Shown: positions 16,621-27,687, counted from the first letter of the stretch. The stretch: DNA of 64,000 nucleotides from Pseudotabrizicola sp. (GCF_030656345.1 NZ_JAUSNR010000026.1:124001-188000), one strand, 5' to 3'. The notes: generated by a model from the sequence alone, not told the origin. Made by a program: numbers and translations.

Positions 16621-18258
16621 TCAGTTCGCCTGCCGACGCAGAAACGCTGGAATCTCAATCCGTTCCTGATCGGCGCTCAGTTCCGGTTCTTCATCGTAAG
16701 ATGTCACCGGGGGCTGCTGACGTGCGGGGGCCGGGCGGTCCGCCGCTTGTTGCTCATGACCGCCACCGGCCATGCGGTTGATCAGCGAGCCGATGCCAAA
16801 GCGGGGGCGCGCCTGTTCTGCGGCCTTTTGGGCGGCAGCGGGCTGCGGTGCGGCAGCAGCAGGACGCGAGGCAGCGGACTGCCCCGGGCCGCGCGACACG
16901 GCGGCCTGCAACCGGGCCAGAGCTTCGGGCGAAGGCGTGCCAGCCGCACGCGGGCGCGGGGCGACAAAGGCCGCCGCATCATCATGCATCGGCACACCGC
17001 GCGACGGGGCCGCGGCGGCGGGCTGCGGGCGATAGGCCGGTTCGGGCATCTCGTCGCTGTGGTCATCCATCTGCGCCTGATAGGGCGCGCGGGCGGCCAC
17101 GGCATCAAACAGCTGCGGCTGCTGGGCGGCAGGCTGAACCGGCTGTGGTGCCGGGGCCATTTGTGCCGGCTGCGGTGCAGGCGCATAGGCGGCGTGCTGC
17201 TGGGCCGGAGCCTCGGTCGGGGCGGTCAGGTGCGATGGCAGCGGTGCCGCCATCGACCGGCGCGCCACCGGGGCCTCGGCTTTGGCCACGGCCACGTCGA
17301 TGCCGGTTGCCACAACCGACACGCGCAGCATGCCTTCCATGTTCACATCCAGGGTCGAGCCCACGATGATGTTCGCATCCGGGTCGACCTTTTCACGAAT
17401 GATGTTCGCAGCCTCGTCCAGCTCGAACAGGGTCAGATCGTAACCACCAGTGATGTTGATCAGGACACCTTTGGCGCCATTCAGGCTGATCTCGTCCAGC
17501 AGCGGGTTGGCAATTGCCTTCTCTGCCGCCTGAACCGCACGATCTTCGCCCGACGCTTCGCCGGTGCCCATCATCGCCTTGCCCATCTCGTCCATCACCG
17601 CGCGCACGTCGGCAAAGTCGAGGTTGATCAGGCCGGGACGAACCATCAGGTCGGTCACACCCTTGACGCCCTGATACAGCACGTCATCGGCCATGGCGAA
17701 GGCTTCGGTAAAGGTGGTGCGCTCATTGGCCAGCCGGAACAGGTTCTGGTTCGGAATGATGATCAGCGTATCGACCACCTTTTGCAGCGCCTCGATCCCG
17801 TCTTCGGCCTGTTTCATCCGCTTGGCGCCTTCGAACTGGAAGGGCTTGGTCACAACGCCAACCGTCAGCACACCCAGTTCACGCGCGGCCTGGGCGATGA
17901 TGGGGGCCGCACCAGTGCCGGTGCCGCCGCCCATGCCAGCGGTGATAAAGCACATATGCGCGCCGGCCAGATGGTCGACGATTTCTTCAATCGTTTCTTC
18001 CGCTGCAGCGGCGCCCACGGTCGGGCGGGCCCCTGCGCCCAAGCCCTCGGTCGCTTTGATGCCCATCTGGATCTTCGACGTGGCCTTCGACTGCTGCAAC
18101 GCCTGCGCGTCGGTGTTCGCCACGACGAACTCCACCCCTTCAAGGTTCTGCTCGATCATGTTGTTGACCGCGTTGCCCCCTGCACCACCGACACCAAACA
18201 CGGTGATCCGGGGCTTCAGCTCTTCGCGCTGCGCGTTCACGATGAAGTTGAGTGCCAT
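16621..18258 (-). CDS. ftsZ: Cell division protein FtsZ
   Basis: Tubulin-like GTPase forming the Z ring. [17 protein letters not shown] and the tubulin signature GGGTGTG (residues 110-116) bind GTP. The T7-loop region [11 protein letters not shown] follows. After the core (about 320 residues) there is a long Pro/Ala/Gln-rich linker of about 200 residues. The C-terminal peptide ending [10 protein letters not shown] binds FtsA and other partners. 545 aa, long because of the linker, as is common in alphaproteobacteria. It is last of the division genes and has its own 230-bp upstream gap. Confidence 0.98.
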   Translation of the reverse strand: MALNFIVNAQREELKPRITVFGVGGAGGNAVNNMIEQNLEGVEFVVANTDAQALQQSKATSKIQMGIKATEGLGAGARPTVGAAAAEETIEEIVDHLAGAHMCFITAGMGGGTGTGAAPIIAQAARELGVLTVGVVTKPFQFEGAKRMKQAEDGIEALQKVVDTLIIIPNQNLFRLANERTTFTEAFAMADDVLYQGVKGVTDLMVRPGLINLDFADVRAVMDEMGKAMMGTGEASGEDRAVQAAEKAIANPLLDEISLNGAKGVLINITGGYDLTLFELDEAANIIREKVDPDANIIVGSTLDVNMEGMLRVSVVATGIDVAVAKAEAPVARRSMAAPLPSHLTAPTEAPAQQHAAYAPAPQPAQMAPAPQPVQPAAQQPQLFDAVAARAPYQAQMDDHSDEMPEPAYRPQPAAAAPSRGVPMHDDAAAFVAPRPRAAGTPSPEALARLQAAVSRGPGQSAASRPAAAAPQPAAAQKAAEQARPRFGIGSLINRMAGGGHEQQAADRPAPARQQPPVTSYDEEPELSADQERIEIPAFLRRQAN

Positions 18259-18488
18259 TGCCTATCCGCCTGTCTTTTTGTTGCGCCGCCAGAGGTCGTA
18301 GTGCCGCCGCGTATGATTTCCTGATCGGGATATCTGCGCCTGTCCCGGACGCGTCTCTCCCCGAATTAACCGCTAGAATATCTACAAGGCCGTCAGTCGT
18401 CACTTAAAAAAGCGTCAATACCCCACAAAATATGGGGTATAAAGCAGGTTTTTCAGCGGGATTTCGCCGTCCACACAGAATGTGGGGG
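18259..18488 (-). promoter_or_regulatory. ftsA-ftsZ intergenic region with inverted repeat
   Basis: This 230-bp gap is the largest inside the ftsQAZ block. It holds a perfect 8-bp inverted repeat, ATACCCCA (18418-18425) with TGGGGTAT (18433-18440). On the minus strand this runs directly into TTGACG, a plausible -35 element. A dedicated ftsZ promoter, possibly with an operator, is inferred; I could not fix a -10 box. Confidence 0.45.
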
Positions 18489-19820
18489 TTACCAGTTGTC
18501 TTTGAACCATTTTACCACCCGCTTCAGCGACCGCGCAGGGTAACGCTCGGTCGGAATTTCGAAGTCCCACCATTCATCCTGCGGATGCGCCGCGAACAGA
18601 CACAGCCCCACGGTGGATGAAAACGCTGCCCCCGTGGCCGCCTGCGGCAGCCCCTGCACCCGCAGCGGGCGGCCCAGACGCACCCGCTGGCCCAGAATCC
18701 GGCTGGCCAGCCCGTCCAACCCCGGTATCTGGCTTGCGCCCCCAGTCAGCACGATCTGCTGACTTGGCAGGCTGTCAAAGCCCGCCGCATCTAGGCGAGC
18801 CCGCACCTCTTCCAGAATTTCCTCGACCCGTGGCCGCATGATGCCGATCAACTCGGTCCGGCTGACCTGACGGCGGTCTTTCTCCCAGTCGCCGGAATCG
18901 CCGCCCACTTCGATCATCTCACGGTCATCCATGCCGGTGGCCTGTACGCCGCCATGCTTGGTCTTGATCCGCTCGGCCACCGCCAGCGGCACCATCAACC
19001 CTTTGGAGATGTCGGAGGTGACATGATCCCCCCCCATCCGCACCGCATCGGCAAAGATCATGTGCTTTTTGATGAACACCGAAATGCCGGTCGACCCGCC
19101 GCCCATGTCGATGCAGGCGGCCCCCAACTCCTGCTCATCCTCGACCAGAGCCGAGATTCCGGACACGTAGGCTGACGAGGCCATCCCCGCCAGTTCCAGA
19201 TCACAGCGCTGAATGCAGTGCAGGATGTTTTGCACCACATTGCCGTCAATCGACAGCAGGTGCATGTCGGTCGCCAGCCGGTTGCCGATCTGCCCGCGCG
19301 GATCGCCAAGGCCGGACCTGTGATCGAGCGCAAAGTTCACCGGCTGCGCGTGCAGCACCTCGCGGTCGGGGCCGATATCGGGCACGTCACAGGCGGCCAG
19401 CACGCGGGCCACATCCTGTTCGGTGACAACGCTGTCTTCCAGATCAATCTCGCCTGCCAGCCCATAGCTGCGCGGCTCCGCCCCCGAAAAGCACGCGATC
19501 ACATGATCGACCCGCACATTCGCCATTTTCTGCGCGGCCTGAACGGCGGTGCGTACCGCGCGTTCGGTTTCCGCCATCACGGTGATCTCGCCAAAGCGCA
19601 CCCCGCGCGACCGCGTGGTGGCGGCCCCGATCACCCGGAACGACGACTGCCCGGCCATCGGGCCGACGGTATCATCGCCAAAGCTGCCCGCCCCGTCAAA
19701 GCGCAGGATCAGACAGGCGATCTTTGACGTGCCGATGTCCAGAATGGCGATGACGCCGCGTTGCATGGCGGCGCGGCGCATGTTCCGCATGGCGCGTTGC
19801 GCCTGATAAAGATCGGTCAT
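18489..19820 (-). CDS. ftsA: Cell division protein FtsA
   Basis: Actin-like ATPase that tethers FtsZ to the membrane. IAILDIGTSKIACLI is the phosphate-1 motif, CIDMGGGSTGISVF the phosphate-2 motif and IVLTGGASQIPGL the adenosine motif. The C-terminus SLKRVVKWFKDNW is an amphipathic membrane-targeting helix. 443 aa. Its start overlaps the ftsQ stop by 4 bp. Confidence 0.96.
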   Translation of the reverse strand: MTDLYQAQRAMRNMRRAAMQRGVIAILDIGTSKIACLILRFDGAGSFGDDTVGPMAGQSSFRVIGAATTRSRGVRFGEITVMAETERAVRTAVQAAQKMANVRVDHVIACFSGAEPRSYGLAGEIDLEDSVVTEQDVARVLAACDVPDIGPDREVLHAQPVNFALDHRSGLGDPRGQIGNRLATDMHLLSIDGNVVQNILHCIQRCDLELAGMASSAYVSGISALVEDEQELGAACIDMGGGSTGISVFIKKHMIFADAVRMGGDHVTSDISKGLMVPLAVAERIKTKHGGVQATGMDDREMIEVGGDSGDWEKDRRQVSRTELIGIMRPRVEEILEEVRARLDAAGFDSLPSQQIVLTGGASQIPGLDGLASRILGQRVRLGRPLRVQGLPQAATGAAFSSTVGLCLFAAHPQDEWWDFEIPTERYPARSLKRVVKWFKDNW

Positions 19821-20725
19821 AGCTCGCTCCCGCTTGTGTCGATGCCCTGTGATTGCCGCAACTGGTTCAGCGCATAAGGCGCCAGTCGCAGCACGGGGCG
19901 ATGTTCCGTTCTCAGATCCACGGCAAGGATATCCCGCCCCAGCAAATCCCCCGCCTGATGCAGGGCAATCAGCCGTTCGATGGCGGCAATCGGTTGATCC
20001 TGCGGCAGCATGATGCGCTGGTTGCGGTCCAGGATCACATCCCAGCGCCGTTCCCCCACCCGCACCAACCCGCGCACACGCGGCAATATCGGCGCGGCGG
20101 CCTGCAGCAGCGCCAGCGCTTCGGGCGTGGCACTGTCGGCGGCATCCCCGGCAATGACCGGCAGATCAGGCCGGTCGCTGCGCTCGGCAAGGCTGGCGAC
20201 GCGGTGGCCGGTGGCGTCCAGCATCTCGATCCCGTCCGGGGTGCGCCACAGCAGCGCCGGTTCGCGCTCGGTGATCGCCACTTCCAGCACGCCGCCAGAC
20301 CGCACGATCAGATCGGCGCGCGCAATCGCGTCCAGTTCCTGAATCCGCGCCCGCGCCGCCGCCAGATCAATGTCGAACGACGATTGCGGCAGCTTCAGAT
20401 CCAGCCGCGCGCGCACCGCATCAGCCAGCTCGGGCGAGGCCCCGGTAACAGAGACCAGACCCACCATGAACTCCGGCCGGTTCTGGAACTGCTGCCTGAT
20501 CTCGGTGATACCGCCGGAAATCATGTCGCGGCGGTCCTGATCTGCCAGAAAGATACCAACCGTCGAGGCCAGAACGAATGTCGGCAGACCCACCCGGAAC
20601 ATCACCCGGAACAGCGGGGTCAGCCACAACCGCTGCATGCGGTAGGCCCATTTCGTCGGGGCCGGGTCACGGCGCAGCGGAATGGCGGCCAATGTGGCGC
20701 GGCGTGGTGCGCTCAGCGGTTGCAT
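19817..20725 (-). CDS. ftsQ: Cell division protein FtsQ
   Basis: Bitopic divisome protein linking early and late components. A cytoplasmic N-terminus of about 40 residues is followed by the membrane segment [12 protein letters not shown], then a periplasmic POTRA domain and FtsQ domain ([25 protein letters not shown]). 302 aa. The ATG at 20725 lies 13 bp inside ddl, so translation is coupled; an upstream in-frame start at 20752 would deepen the overlap and is not preferred. Confidence 0.93.
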   Translation of the reverse strand: MQPLSAPRRATLAAIPLRRDPAPTKWAYRMQRLWLTPLFRVMFRVGLPTFVLASTVGIFLADQDRRDMISGGITEIRQQFQNRPEFMVGLVSVTGASPELADAVRARLDLKLPQSSFDIDLAAARARIQELDAIARADLIVRSGGVLEVAITEREPALLWRTPDGIEMLDATGHRVASLAERSDRPDLPVIAGDAADSATPEALALLQAAAPILPRVRGLVRVGERRWDVILDRNQRIMLPQDQPIAAIERLIALHQAGDLLGRDILAVDLRTEHRPVLRLAPYALNQLRQSQGIDTSGSEL

Positions 20726-21630
20726 GACGCATCCTCCACGATCCAGGCGCACAGCTCGGGGAACGTCATGCCCATATGCGCCGCCTGTTCCGGCGACAAG
20801 GATGTCGGCGTCATTCCCGGTTGGGTATTGGTTTCCAGCAGGATCAGCCCGTCCAGACCCCTGCTCTCATCCCAGCGGATATCGGTGCGGCTCAGGCCAC
20901 GGCACCCCAGCGCCCGGTGCGCGCGCAGGGCATAGTCCAGACAGGCGGCTTCAATCTCGGCCGGAATCTGCGCAGGCACCTCATGGCGGCTGCCACCGGG
21001 TTTGTACTTGGCATCATAGTCATACCAGCCATCGGTGAGGATATCGGTCACGCACAGCGCCCGGTCGGCCATCACCGAAACCGACAGCTCGCGCCCCGGC
21101 GCATAGGCCTCGACCATCACCGTCACAGGCATCGCCGATGCCAGACGCGGCGCATTGCTGCCCGGATACACGATATACACACCGACGGATGAACCTTCGT
21201 TGTTCGGCTTCACCACATAGGGCGGCGGCAACACATGCCCGGCCTCGACCGCATCTCGCGCCACGATCAGCGACGCAGCCACCGGCAGACCGGCGGCGCG
21301 GTAGATGTCCTTGGTGCGCTGCTTGTCCATCGCCAGCGAGGACGCCAGCACCCCGGAATGCGTGTAAGGAATCCGCAACCATTCCAGCATACCCTGAACA
21401 CAGCCGTCTTCGCCCCAGCGGCCATGCAGGGCGTTGAACACAACATCGGGGGAAATTTCTTTCAGTCGTGCGGGCAGGTCCGGGCCAGCATCGACCTCGA
21501 CCACGTCATATCCCGCCTCGCGCAGCGCATTTCCACAGGCATTACCTGTGGACAAGGAAACCTCCCGCTCTGCGGATGGCCCACCCATGATAACCGCCAC
21601 GCGGGACACCTTGCCAAGTGTACCCGCCAT
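20713..21630 (-). CDS. ddl: D-alanine--D-alanine ligase
   Basis: ATP-grasp enzyme making D-Ala-D-Ala for peptidoglycan precursors. [17 protein letters not shown] at the N-terminus, [26 protein letters not shown] and [21 protein letters not shown] are diagnostic. 305 aa, full length. It lies between murB and ftsQ and overlaps ftsQ. Confidence 0.96.
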   Translation of the reverse strand: MAGTLGKVSRVAVIMGGPSAEREVSLSTGNACGNALREAGYDVVEVDAGPDLPARLKEISPDVVFNALHGRWGEDGCVQGMLEWLRIPYTHSGVLASSLAMDKQRTKDIYRAAGLPVAASLIVARDAVEAGHVLPPPYVVKPNNEGSSVGVYIVYPGSNAPRLASAMPVTVMVEAYAPGRELSVSVMADRALCVTDILTDGWYDYDAKYKPGGSRHEVPAQIPAEIEAACLDYALRAHRALGCRGLSRTDIRWDESRGLDGLILLETNTQPGMTPTSLSPEQAAHMGMTFPELCAWIVEDASCNR

Positions 21631-21690
21631 TTACTGCCTCTCGGGTCGCTTTGGACCCTTATTCTTGTTATTTTGCGGGCCGTTGGGCCG

Positions 21691-22611
21691 TTACGCTTCG
21701 CCGATCCGCATGATTTCCCACTCTAACGTGATCCCGCTGGTTTGGAAAACCTTTTTTCGCACCGCCTCGCCCAGATTTTCCAGATCTGCGGCAGTGGCCC
21801 CTCCGGTGTTGATCAGGAAGTTCGAATGCATAGGGCTCATCTGGGCGCCGCCAAGGCTGGCACCGCGCATTCCGGCGTCATCAATGACTTTCCACGCCTT
21901 CAGCGCGTGGCTGTCATTGGCTTGGCCCGTCGAGGAATAGCCGACCGGATTACGAAAAGTTGATCCGGCACTGCGGTCTTTCACCGGCTGGCTGGCGTCG
22001 CGTTTGGCAATCTGCTCGTCCATCCGCTGCTGCAACGCCGCAGGGTCGCCCGCCGGGGCGCGAAACGTGGCGCGCACCACCACCGCCCCTTTGGGCAGAT
22101 CAGACTGACGGTAACGCAGGGTCAGCGCCGATGCGGGCAGATCCACCACCTGCCCGTCCCGCAGCACCACCCGCACCTCTTCCAGCACATCGGCCACATA
22201 AGACCCGTAGCACCCGGCATTCATCCGCACCGCCCCGCCGATGCTGCCCGGAATGGTGCGCAAAAATGTCAGGTCCAGCCCCGCCTCGGCCGCCTTGCGC
22301 GCCACATGCGCATCCAGTGCCGCCGCCCCGGCGATCACCCGGCCCCCGTCAATCTCAATCCCGTTGAACCCGCGCCCCAACCGGATCACCACGGCGCGAA
22401 GGCCCCCGTCCCGCACGATCAGGTTCGACCCCACCCCCATCGGGAACACCGCCACATCAGCGGGCAAAGCCGCCAGAAACGCCGCCAGATCATCCAGATC
22501 CGCAGGCTGGAACAGCCAGTCCGCAGGCCCGCCCACGCGCAGCCATGTCAGATCGGCGAGAACTCGGTTCGGTGTCAGGGTACCGCGCGGGGTGGGTAGT
22601 GTCTGGGTCAT
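21691..22611 (-). CDS. murB: UDP-N-acetylenolpyruvoylglucosamine reductase
   Basis: FAD-dependent reductase that completes UDP-MurNAc. [28 protein letters not shown] and [18 protein letters not shown] form the FAD site; GSTFRNP holds the catalytic Ser; the C-terminal [10 protein letters not shown] carries the conserved Glu. 306 aa from the ATG at 22611, which has AAGGGG upstream. In relatives it normally follows DUF2484 directly; here two extra genes intervene. Confidence 0.96.
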   Translation of the reverse strand: MTQTLPTPRGTLTPNRVLADLTWLRVGGPADWLFQPADLDDLAAFLAALPADVAVFPMGVGSNLIVRDGGLRAVVIRLGRGFNGIEIDGGRVIAGAAALDAHVARKAAEAGLDLTFLRTIPGSIGGAVRMNAGCYGSYVADVLEEVRVVLRDGQVVDLPASALTLRYRQSDLPKGAVVVRATFRAPAGDPAALQQRMDEQIAKRDASQPVKDRSAGSTFRNPVGYSSTGQANDSHALKAWKVIDDAGMRGASLGGAQMSPMHSNFLINTGGATAADLENLGEAVRKKVFQTSGITLEWEIMRIGEA

Positions 22612-22768
22612 GCCCCTTGGTAGCCGCGCCCGCCTGCCAAAGACAAGACCCGCAGCCACCCCATGGCGCAAACAAAAGCGGGCGCAGCCATGCTGCGCCC
22701 GCCCCCGGAAATCTGCCTTGAACCTTACAGCTCAGCTGTCAGCCCAACCTTGGGGCACTGTCAAATCC

Positions 22769-23152
22769 TTACAGCCAGTAAGGGGCAACACCGTAATATT
22801 CATGGCTGCGCTGCTGCCAGTCACGGTTTTCGCGCCAGCTTTCGTCCTGCTTCGGGGCATTCTCTAGCTGCTCCTTGGTCAGGTCGGTGACATAGCCTTC
22901 GCGCGAGGTGTCGTATTTCAGCTTGCCGAACGGGATGGCGTGATGGTCACTGCCGATGCCCAGAAAGCCGCCGAATTCCAGCACACCGTACACGGTTTTG
23001 CCCGAAGACGTGTCGATCATGACATCCTCAATATGCCCCAGCTCATCCCCTGCAGGGCTATAGACCCGGGTTCCCTGAATGCTCTTGCCGGAAATCAGGC
23101 CGCTGCCCGTTGGCATGGTCGAAGTGGTGTCCGCAAAAGATTGCGTTTGCAT
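22769..23152 (-). CDS. PRC-barrel domain protein
   Basis: 127 aa, soluble, no signal peptide. SGKSIQGTRVYSPAGDELGHIEDVMIDTSSGKTVYGVLEF is the PRC-barrel fold seen in photosynthetic reaction-centre H subunits and many small stress proteins. The C-terminus is rich in charged and aromatic residues (SWRENRDWQQRSHEYYG). The start at 23152 has GGAGG upstream. It is divergent from a small membrane protein gene, and both have a GGAAC-N16/17-CGTT promoter, so a stress role is inferred. The molecular function is unknown. Confidence 0.85.
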   Translation of the reverse strand: MQTQSFADTTSTMPTGSGLISGKSIQGTRVYSPAGDELGHIEDVMIDTSSGKTVYGVLEFGGFLGIGSDHHAIPFGKLKYDTSREGYVTDLTKEQLENAPKQDESWRENRDWQQRSHEYYGVAPYWL

Positions 23153-23217
23153 AGCAAGTCCTCCAGTTTTCGCAGACCCGGTCAGGAGTGACCTTTCCGT
23201 CTGCCGTACCCATAAGC

Positions 23218-23242
23218 AACGGCTCAAACCCGCCATGGTTCC
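23218..23242 (-). promoter_or_regulatory. EcfG-type promoter of the PRC-barrel gene
   Basis: On the minus strand GGAAC (23238-23242) and CGTT (23218-23221) are 16 bp apart. This is the EcfG general-stress sigma factor consensus. It lies about 65 bp upstream of the start codon and points at the PRC-barrel gene. Confidence 0.65.
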
Positions 23243-23371
23243 GGAAATTCGGTGCAGATCGGATCGGCATGCCCCGCCACGGCTCGCACATCCCGCTGCG
23301 CGGAAACGGGCCGGGATGCAGGCGGATTCAGGCGAGAAACGGCACGTTGGAACCGGCATTCCCCCGATCAG

Positions 23372-23397
23372 GGAACGCAAGCCTGCCCGGCGGCGTT
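23372..23397 (+). promoter_or_regulatory. EcfG-type promoter of the 99-aa membrane protein gene
   Basis: GGAAC (23372-23376) and CGTT (23394-23397) are 17 bp apart. The element lies 41 bp upstream of the ATG at 23439 and points towards it, giving a divergent pair with the 23218 promoter. Confidence 0.62.
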
Positions 23398-23438
23398 GAC
23401 AACTATCAAGTAATTTCAGAAAGACAGGGGAACACACC

Positions 23439-23738
23439 ATGGCTTTTCCATATCTGCGATCCACCGTCGTCCCACTTGCGGTCGCCGTCGCTGCCGGCAT
23501 CGTTATCATCGCGGGCCTGACCGCCGGGTATTACGGCTGGCAGTTGTTTGTGATTGCGGGGCTGGTCGGCCTTGCTACCGGGGTCCCCTTTGGTCTGTGG
23601 AATGTGCGCCGCATGCGTGCCACGCCGCCACTGCCCCGACCGGCAAGCCCGACAATGGACCCAAGTGCTGCCATTCGCGAAGTGGACCCACGCCGGGCCG
23701 AACCCTACCCGCCCGCCACCGATCAGGGCCGCGCCTGA
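23439..23738 (+). CDS. Small two-helix membrane protein
   Basis: 99 aa, not recognised. Two membrane segments (about residues 10-30 and 35-53) flank a short YYGWQ loop. They are followed by a basic stretch, WNVRRMRATPP, and a Pro-rich soluble tail. AGGGGA precedes the ATG. The upstream EcfG-type promoter and the divergent PRC-barrel gene suggest an envelope stress role, which is inference only. It converges on the DUF2484 gene. Confidence 0.7.
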   Translation: MAFPYLRSTVVPLAVAVAAGIVIIAGLTAGYYGWQLFVIAGLVGLATGVPFGLWNVRRMRATPPLPRPASPTMDPSAAIREVDPRRAEPYPPATDQGRA

Positions 23739-23745
23739 GGCAGCG

Positions 23746-24003
23746 CTATTCCGCCGGTGTGCCGTTCTTGCTGCGCAACCAGCGCCAGAAATGGATCAGC
23801 GGCCAGCGCAGAACGCTGGCCCCGGCGGCAAGGATCAGCATCCCCCAGACCGGGCCGTTCTGCGCGGTGACCCAGCCAACCAGCGGAATGCCAATGGCGA
23901 TCAACGCATAGGCCGCGCGCCAGTGCTGGTCGCGGCTTGGCAGCATCGCGATGACATTCGCCACCACCAGCCAGAGCAATGCGGCAAAAAGGGCTGTCGT
24001 CAT
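23746..24003 (-). CDS. DUF2484 membrane protein
   Basis: 85 aa. [25 protein letters not shown], then [13 protein letters not shown] and [19 protein letters not shown]: three hydrophobic segments typical of DUF2484, a family found next to murC in Rhodobacteraceae. The start overlaps the murC stop (ATGA at 24000-24003), so it is translated with murC. Function unknown; position argues for a peptidoglycan or division link. Confidence 0.8.
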   Translation of the reverse strand: MTTALFAALLWLVVANVIAMLPSRDQHWRAAYALIAIGIPLVGWVTAQNGPVWGMLILAAGASVLRWPLIHFWRWLRSKNGTPAE

Positions 24004-25412
24004 GCGGCTTTCACCACCAGTTTTGCGGGCAGATTGTTGGCCCAGGCACTGATCGTACCAGCCCCAAGGCAAACAAACATATCACCGGGCCGCGCCTGTT
24101 CGCGGAACAGGCGGGCAAGGTCAGCCTCATCTATCACAGCGCGGGCATGGCGGTGGCCATGGGCGATCAGCCCGGCCACAAGATCATCCCGGCTGGCCCC
24201 CGGGATCGGGTCTTCGCCTGCCGCGTAAACTTCGGAAATGGCGACGACATCCGCCTCGTTGAAGCAGGTGCAGAAATCCTCGAACAGGCTGGACAACCGG
24301 CTGAAGCGATGCGGCTGATGCACCGCAATCACCCGGCCCTTGGTCGATTGCCTGGCTGCGCGCAGCACGGCGGCAATCTCCACCGGATGGTGGCCGTAAT
24401 CGTCGATGATGGTCACGCCGTTCACTTCGGCCACCTTGGTGAACCTGCGGTTCACCCCGGCAAAGCTGGCCAGCGCCTCGCGGATCTCATCCTTCTTCAT
24501 TCCCAGATGCCGGGCCACCGCAATCGCCGACAGCGCGTTGGAGACGTTGTGATCCCCCGGCATCGGCAACACGCAGTCTTCAATTTTCGAACCTTCGTCT
24601 TCGTTGTTCAGCAGCACATCAAAGAATGCGCTGCCATTTTCAAACCTCAGGTTCACCGCCCGCACATCGGCCTGCGCGTTGAAGCCGAAGGTGACGATCC
24701 GCCGGTCCGCCACCCGGCCCACCAGCGCCTGCACTTCGGCATGATCGGTGCAGCATACCGCCAGACCGTAGAACGGAATGTTCGACACAAAATCGAGAAA
24801 GCCTTTGCGCAGCGCGTCAAAGCTGCCCCAATGTTCCAGATGTTCAGGGTCGATGTTGGTGACAATCGCAATCGTCGCGGGCAGACGGTTGAAAGACCCG
24901 TCAGATTCGTCCGCCTCCACCACCATCCATTCGCCCGCGCCCGCCCGCGCGTTGGAGCCGTAGGAATGGATCACCCCGCCGTTGATGACCGTGGGGTCAA
25001 ACCCGCCCTTGTCCAGCAGGGTTGCGACCATCGTCGTCGTCGTCGTCTTGCCATGCGTGCCCGCCACCGCGATGTTGGACCGCATCCGCATCAGTTCCGC
25101 CAGCATCTCGGCCCGGCGCACCACCGGCAGCTTGCGCCGCCGCGCCTCTTCCAGTTCCGGATTGCCCTTCTTGATGGCCGAGGAAATCACGATCACCGCC
25201 GCGTTGCCGATATTCTCCGCCGCCTGCCCCTCAAACACCGTGGCCCCCAAGGATACCAGCCGGTCGGTGATTTTGCTGGCCTTGGAATCCGAGCCCTGCA
25301 CGGTATAGCCCAGCGTCATCAGCACTTCGGCGATCCCCGACATGCCAATCCCGCCGATGCCCACAAAATGGATCGGCCCCAGCTCCAGCGGCAGTTTGGT
25401 GGCAGCATTCAT
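24000..25412 (-). CDS. murC: UDP-N-acetylmuramate--L-alanine ligase
   Basis: First Mur ligase, adding L-Ala to UDP-MurNAc. [17 protein letters not shown] is the N-terminal UDP-binding motif, [13 protein letters not shown] the ATP P-loop, [10 protein letters not shown] the Mg site, [10 protein letters not shown] the C-terminal domain. 470 aa, full length. It overlaps murG by 4 bp upstream and DUF2484 by 4 bp downstream. Confidence 0.97.
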   Translation of the reverse strand: MNAATKLPLELGPIHFVGIGGIGMSGIAEVLMTLGYTVQGSDSKASKITDRLVSLGATVFEGQAAENIGNAAVIVISSAIKKGNPELEEARRRKLPVVRRAEMLAELMRMRSNIAVAGTHGKTTTTTMVATLLDKGGFDPTVINGGVIHSYGSNARAGAGEWMVVEADESDGSFNRLPATIAIVTNIDPEHLEHWGSFDALRKGFLDFVSNIPFYGLAVCCTDHAEVQALVGRVADRRIVTFGFNAQADVRAVNLRFENGSAFFDVLLNNEDEGSKIEDCVLPMPGDHNVSNALSAIAVARHLGMKKDEIREALASFAGVNRRFTKVAEVNGVTIIDDYGHHPVEIAAVLRAARQSTKGRVIAVHQPHRFSRLSSLFEDFCTCFNEADVVAISEVYAAGEDPIPGASRDDLVAGLIAHGHRHARAVIDEADLARLFREQARPGDMFVCLGAGTISAWANNLPAKLVVKAA

Positions 25413-26524
25413 CGTGGAGTTCCTTCTGGCAGCGCTTCGGCGGCAAGGGCTTCGACAAGGGCCACCAACCGGCCGGTGGCATCAGGACGGCCCTGCGACA
25501 ACGCATTGACGGCCATCCGGCTGGCAGCATCAGGCTGCGACAGCACCGCCGCCATGTGGCCGCTGAGGCTTTGCGCGTCAAGCACCTTTTCCGGAATCAC
25601 GATCGCCGCCTCTGCCCCGGCCAATCCCCGCGCATTGGCGGCCTGATGGTCGCCCGTCGCCGCCGCATAGGGGATCAGGATCGCCGGACGCCCGATCACT
25701 GAAATGTCAGCAATCGACGACGCGCCTGAGCGTGACACCACCAGCTGCGCCTCGGACAACCGCGCCGGAATGTCGGTGAAGAACGGCTGCACCTCGGCCC
25801 TTATGCCGGCCTCGGCGTAGACCTCCACCACCCGGTCGATATCTTCGGCCCGCGCCTGATGCGCCACCCGCAGATTGCGCCGGATCGCATCGGGCAGCAT
25901 CGCCACCGCCGCCGGTACGACATCGGACAGAATGCGCGCGCCCTGGCTTCCGCCGATCACCACCAAAGACATCGGGTAATCACCGGGCGCGATATAGCCC
26001 GCCCCCGCGCGGTCCAACACCGCCAGCCGCACCGGGTTGCCAGTGTGTTCGCCCACAACACCTTCGGGCAGATCGGTCGGCCATGTCCCACAGGCCACAA
26101 TGTCGACGCGGGGCGCAAACAGGGTGTTCACGCGCCCCAGCACCCCGTTCTGTTCATGGATCATCCGTGGCCGCCGCAAGACGCAGGCCGCCGCAAGTGC
26201 CGGAATCGTCGGATAGCCGCCGAACCCCACCACCACCGCAGGGCGGTCGCGCAGCTGTGCCACCACCGCGCCCAGCACGCCGCCCGCGATGCGGAACGGC
26301 ACCAACGCCCGCGCCAGCACCCCGCCGCGCGCGAATGTGGCTGATGCCACCTGCTCCACCGCCACCACATGCGGAAATCCGCCCGCATAGCGCGCGCCGC
26401 GTGCATCGGTTGAAAGTTTCACCCGCCAGCCCTTGCGCACCATCGCCTCGGCCAGCGCCTGCGCGGGGAACATATGCCCCCCGGTGCCGCCCGCCGCGAT
26501 CAACAGCAAAGGTTCGCGCGCCAT
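25409..26524 (-). CDS. murG: UDP-GlcNAc--undecaprenyl-PP-MurNAc-pentapeptide GlcNAc transferase
   Basis: Peripheral membrane glycosyltransferase making lipid II. The N-terminal [21 protein letters not shown]-loop, [32 protein letters not shown] and [22 protein letters not shown] are all present. 371 aa from the ATG at 26524, which overlaps the ftsW stop (ATGA); a GTG one codon upstream is possible. Confidence 0.96.
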   Translation of the reverse strand: MAREPLLLIAAGGTGGHMFPAQALAEAMVRKGWRVKLSTDARGARYAGGFPHVVAVEQVASATFARGGVLARALVPFRIAGGVLGAVVAQLRDRPAVVVGFGGYPTIPALAAACVLRRPRMIHEQNGVLGRVNTLFAPRVDIVACGTWPTDLPEGVVGEHTGNPVRLAVLDRAGAGYIAPGDYPMSLVVIGGSQGARILSDVVPAAVAMLPDAIRRNLRVAHQARAEDIDRVVEVYAEAGIRAEVQPFFTDIPARLSEAQLVVSRSGASSIADISVIGRPAILIPYAAATGDHQAANARGLAGAEAAIVIPEKVLDAQSLSGHMAAVLSQPDAASRMAVNALSQGRPDATGRLVALVEALAAEALPEGTPR

Positions 26525-27687
26525 CACCGCCCCCTGCGCAGGATATCGCCAATCTCACCCTGCGGGCGCGTGCGCGTCAAGGCCAGCAGCATTCCCACCG
26601 TGATGCCCGCCGCAATCACCGACGACCCGCCATAGCTGACAAAGGGCAGCGTCATTCCCTTGGCGGGCAACAGCCGCACCGCCACCCCCATGTTGATCAT
26701 CGCCTGCACGCCAAAGATGCAGGCAAGCCCGGTGCCCGCCAGCCGGATGAACGGATCACGTTCGCGCATCAGCCGGAACAGGCTGCGCACCACGATGGTG
26801 CCGTACAGCGCAAGGATCACCAGCACCAGAATAAGCCCGTATTCTTCCGCCGCCACCGCGATGATGAAATCGGTATGCGCATCCGGCAAGGTCCATTTGA
26901 CCTGCCCCTCGCCAACGCCGACGCCAAAGAAGCCGCCTTCCTGAATCGCATTGGTGGCATAGCCGATCTGGCTGCGGGGGTCGATTTCGGGGTTCAGAAA
27001 GCCGTCGATCCGGCGGGCAAAATGCTCCGAGCTTTCATAGGCAACCGTGCCGCCAAAACTGACCAGCCCCAGAATGATCGCAATCAGCGTCATCGGTGCC
27101 CCTGCCACGAAATAGATCACACCCCAGCCGAACAGGATCAGCGCCGCCTGCCCGAAATCGGGCTGGATCGCCAGCAGCATGACCACCACAAAGGTCAGCC
27201 CGAACGACACCGATTTGCCGGGCGGACCGTTCAGATCCTGCCCCGCCGCCATCAGCCAGGCCACGATCACCATGAAACCGGGTTTCAGAAACTCGGACGG
27301 CTGCACCGAGGCAAAGCCAAAGGAAAACCAGCGCACAGCCCCCTTGCCGAAATCGGTGCCGAACATGGGCAGCAGCATCAACGCAACAAAGGCCCCGGCA
27401 AAGCCGATCACCCCCAGCCGCCGGATCATCACCGGCGGCATCATCGACACCCCGGCCATGGTCAGCAGTGCGATCACGCCGAACACCGCCTGTCGCTGCA
27501 CATAATAGAAATCATTCAGCCCGTTGCGGCTGGCCAGCGGCACGCTCGCCGCCAGCCCCAGCAAAAGGCCGATGCCAAACAGCACCATCACGGCGGTCAG
27601 GGACCATTTGTCGATGGTGCGCCACCAACGGGGAAGCACCGGCTCTGTCACCCGAACGGGACTGGAGCCATAGACCATTTCAGTCAT
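26524..27687 (-). CDS. ftsW: Lipid II polymerase / SEDS division protein FtsW
   Basis: SEDS-family polytopic membrane protein, 387 aa, with about ten hydrophobic segments. Conserved blocks: RRWFSFG-like [35 protein letters not shown], and [18 protein letters not shown] near the C-terminus. Together with a class b PBP it polymerises septal peptidoglycan. It is the first gene of this run; murD, normally upstream, is absent and ileS lies there instead. Confidence 0.96.
   Translation of the reverse strand: MTEMVYGSSPVRVTEPVLPRWWRTIDKWSLTAVMVLFGIGLLLGLAASVPLASRNGLNDFYYVQRQAVFGVIALLTMAGVSMMPPVMIRRLGVIGFAGAFVALMLLPMFGTDFGKGAVRWFSFGFASVQPSEFLKPGFMVIVAWLMAAGQDLNGPPGKSVSFGLTFVVVMLLAIQPDFGQAALILFGWGVIYFVAGAPMTLIAIILGLVSFGGTVAYESSEHFARRIDGFLNPEIDPRSQIGYATNAIQEGGFFGVGVGEGQVKWTLPDAHTDFIIAVAAEEYGLILVLVILALYGTIVVRSLFRLMRERDPFIRLAGTGLACIFGVQAMINMGVAVRLLPAKGMTLPFVSYGGSSVIAAGITVGMLLALTRTRPQGEIGDILRRGR

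Noticed and set aside
16558-18324. Open frame of nearly 590 codons opposite ftsZ
   Set aside because: Antisense shadow of ftsZ; low-complexity Gly/Arg/His composition and no ribosome binding site.
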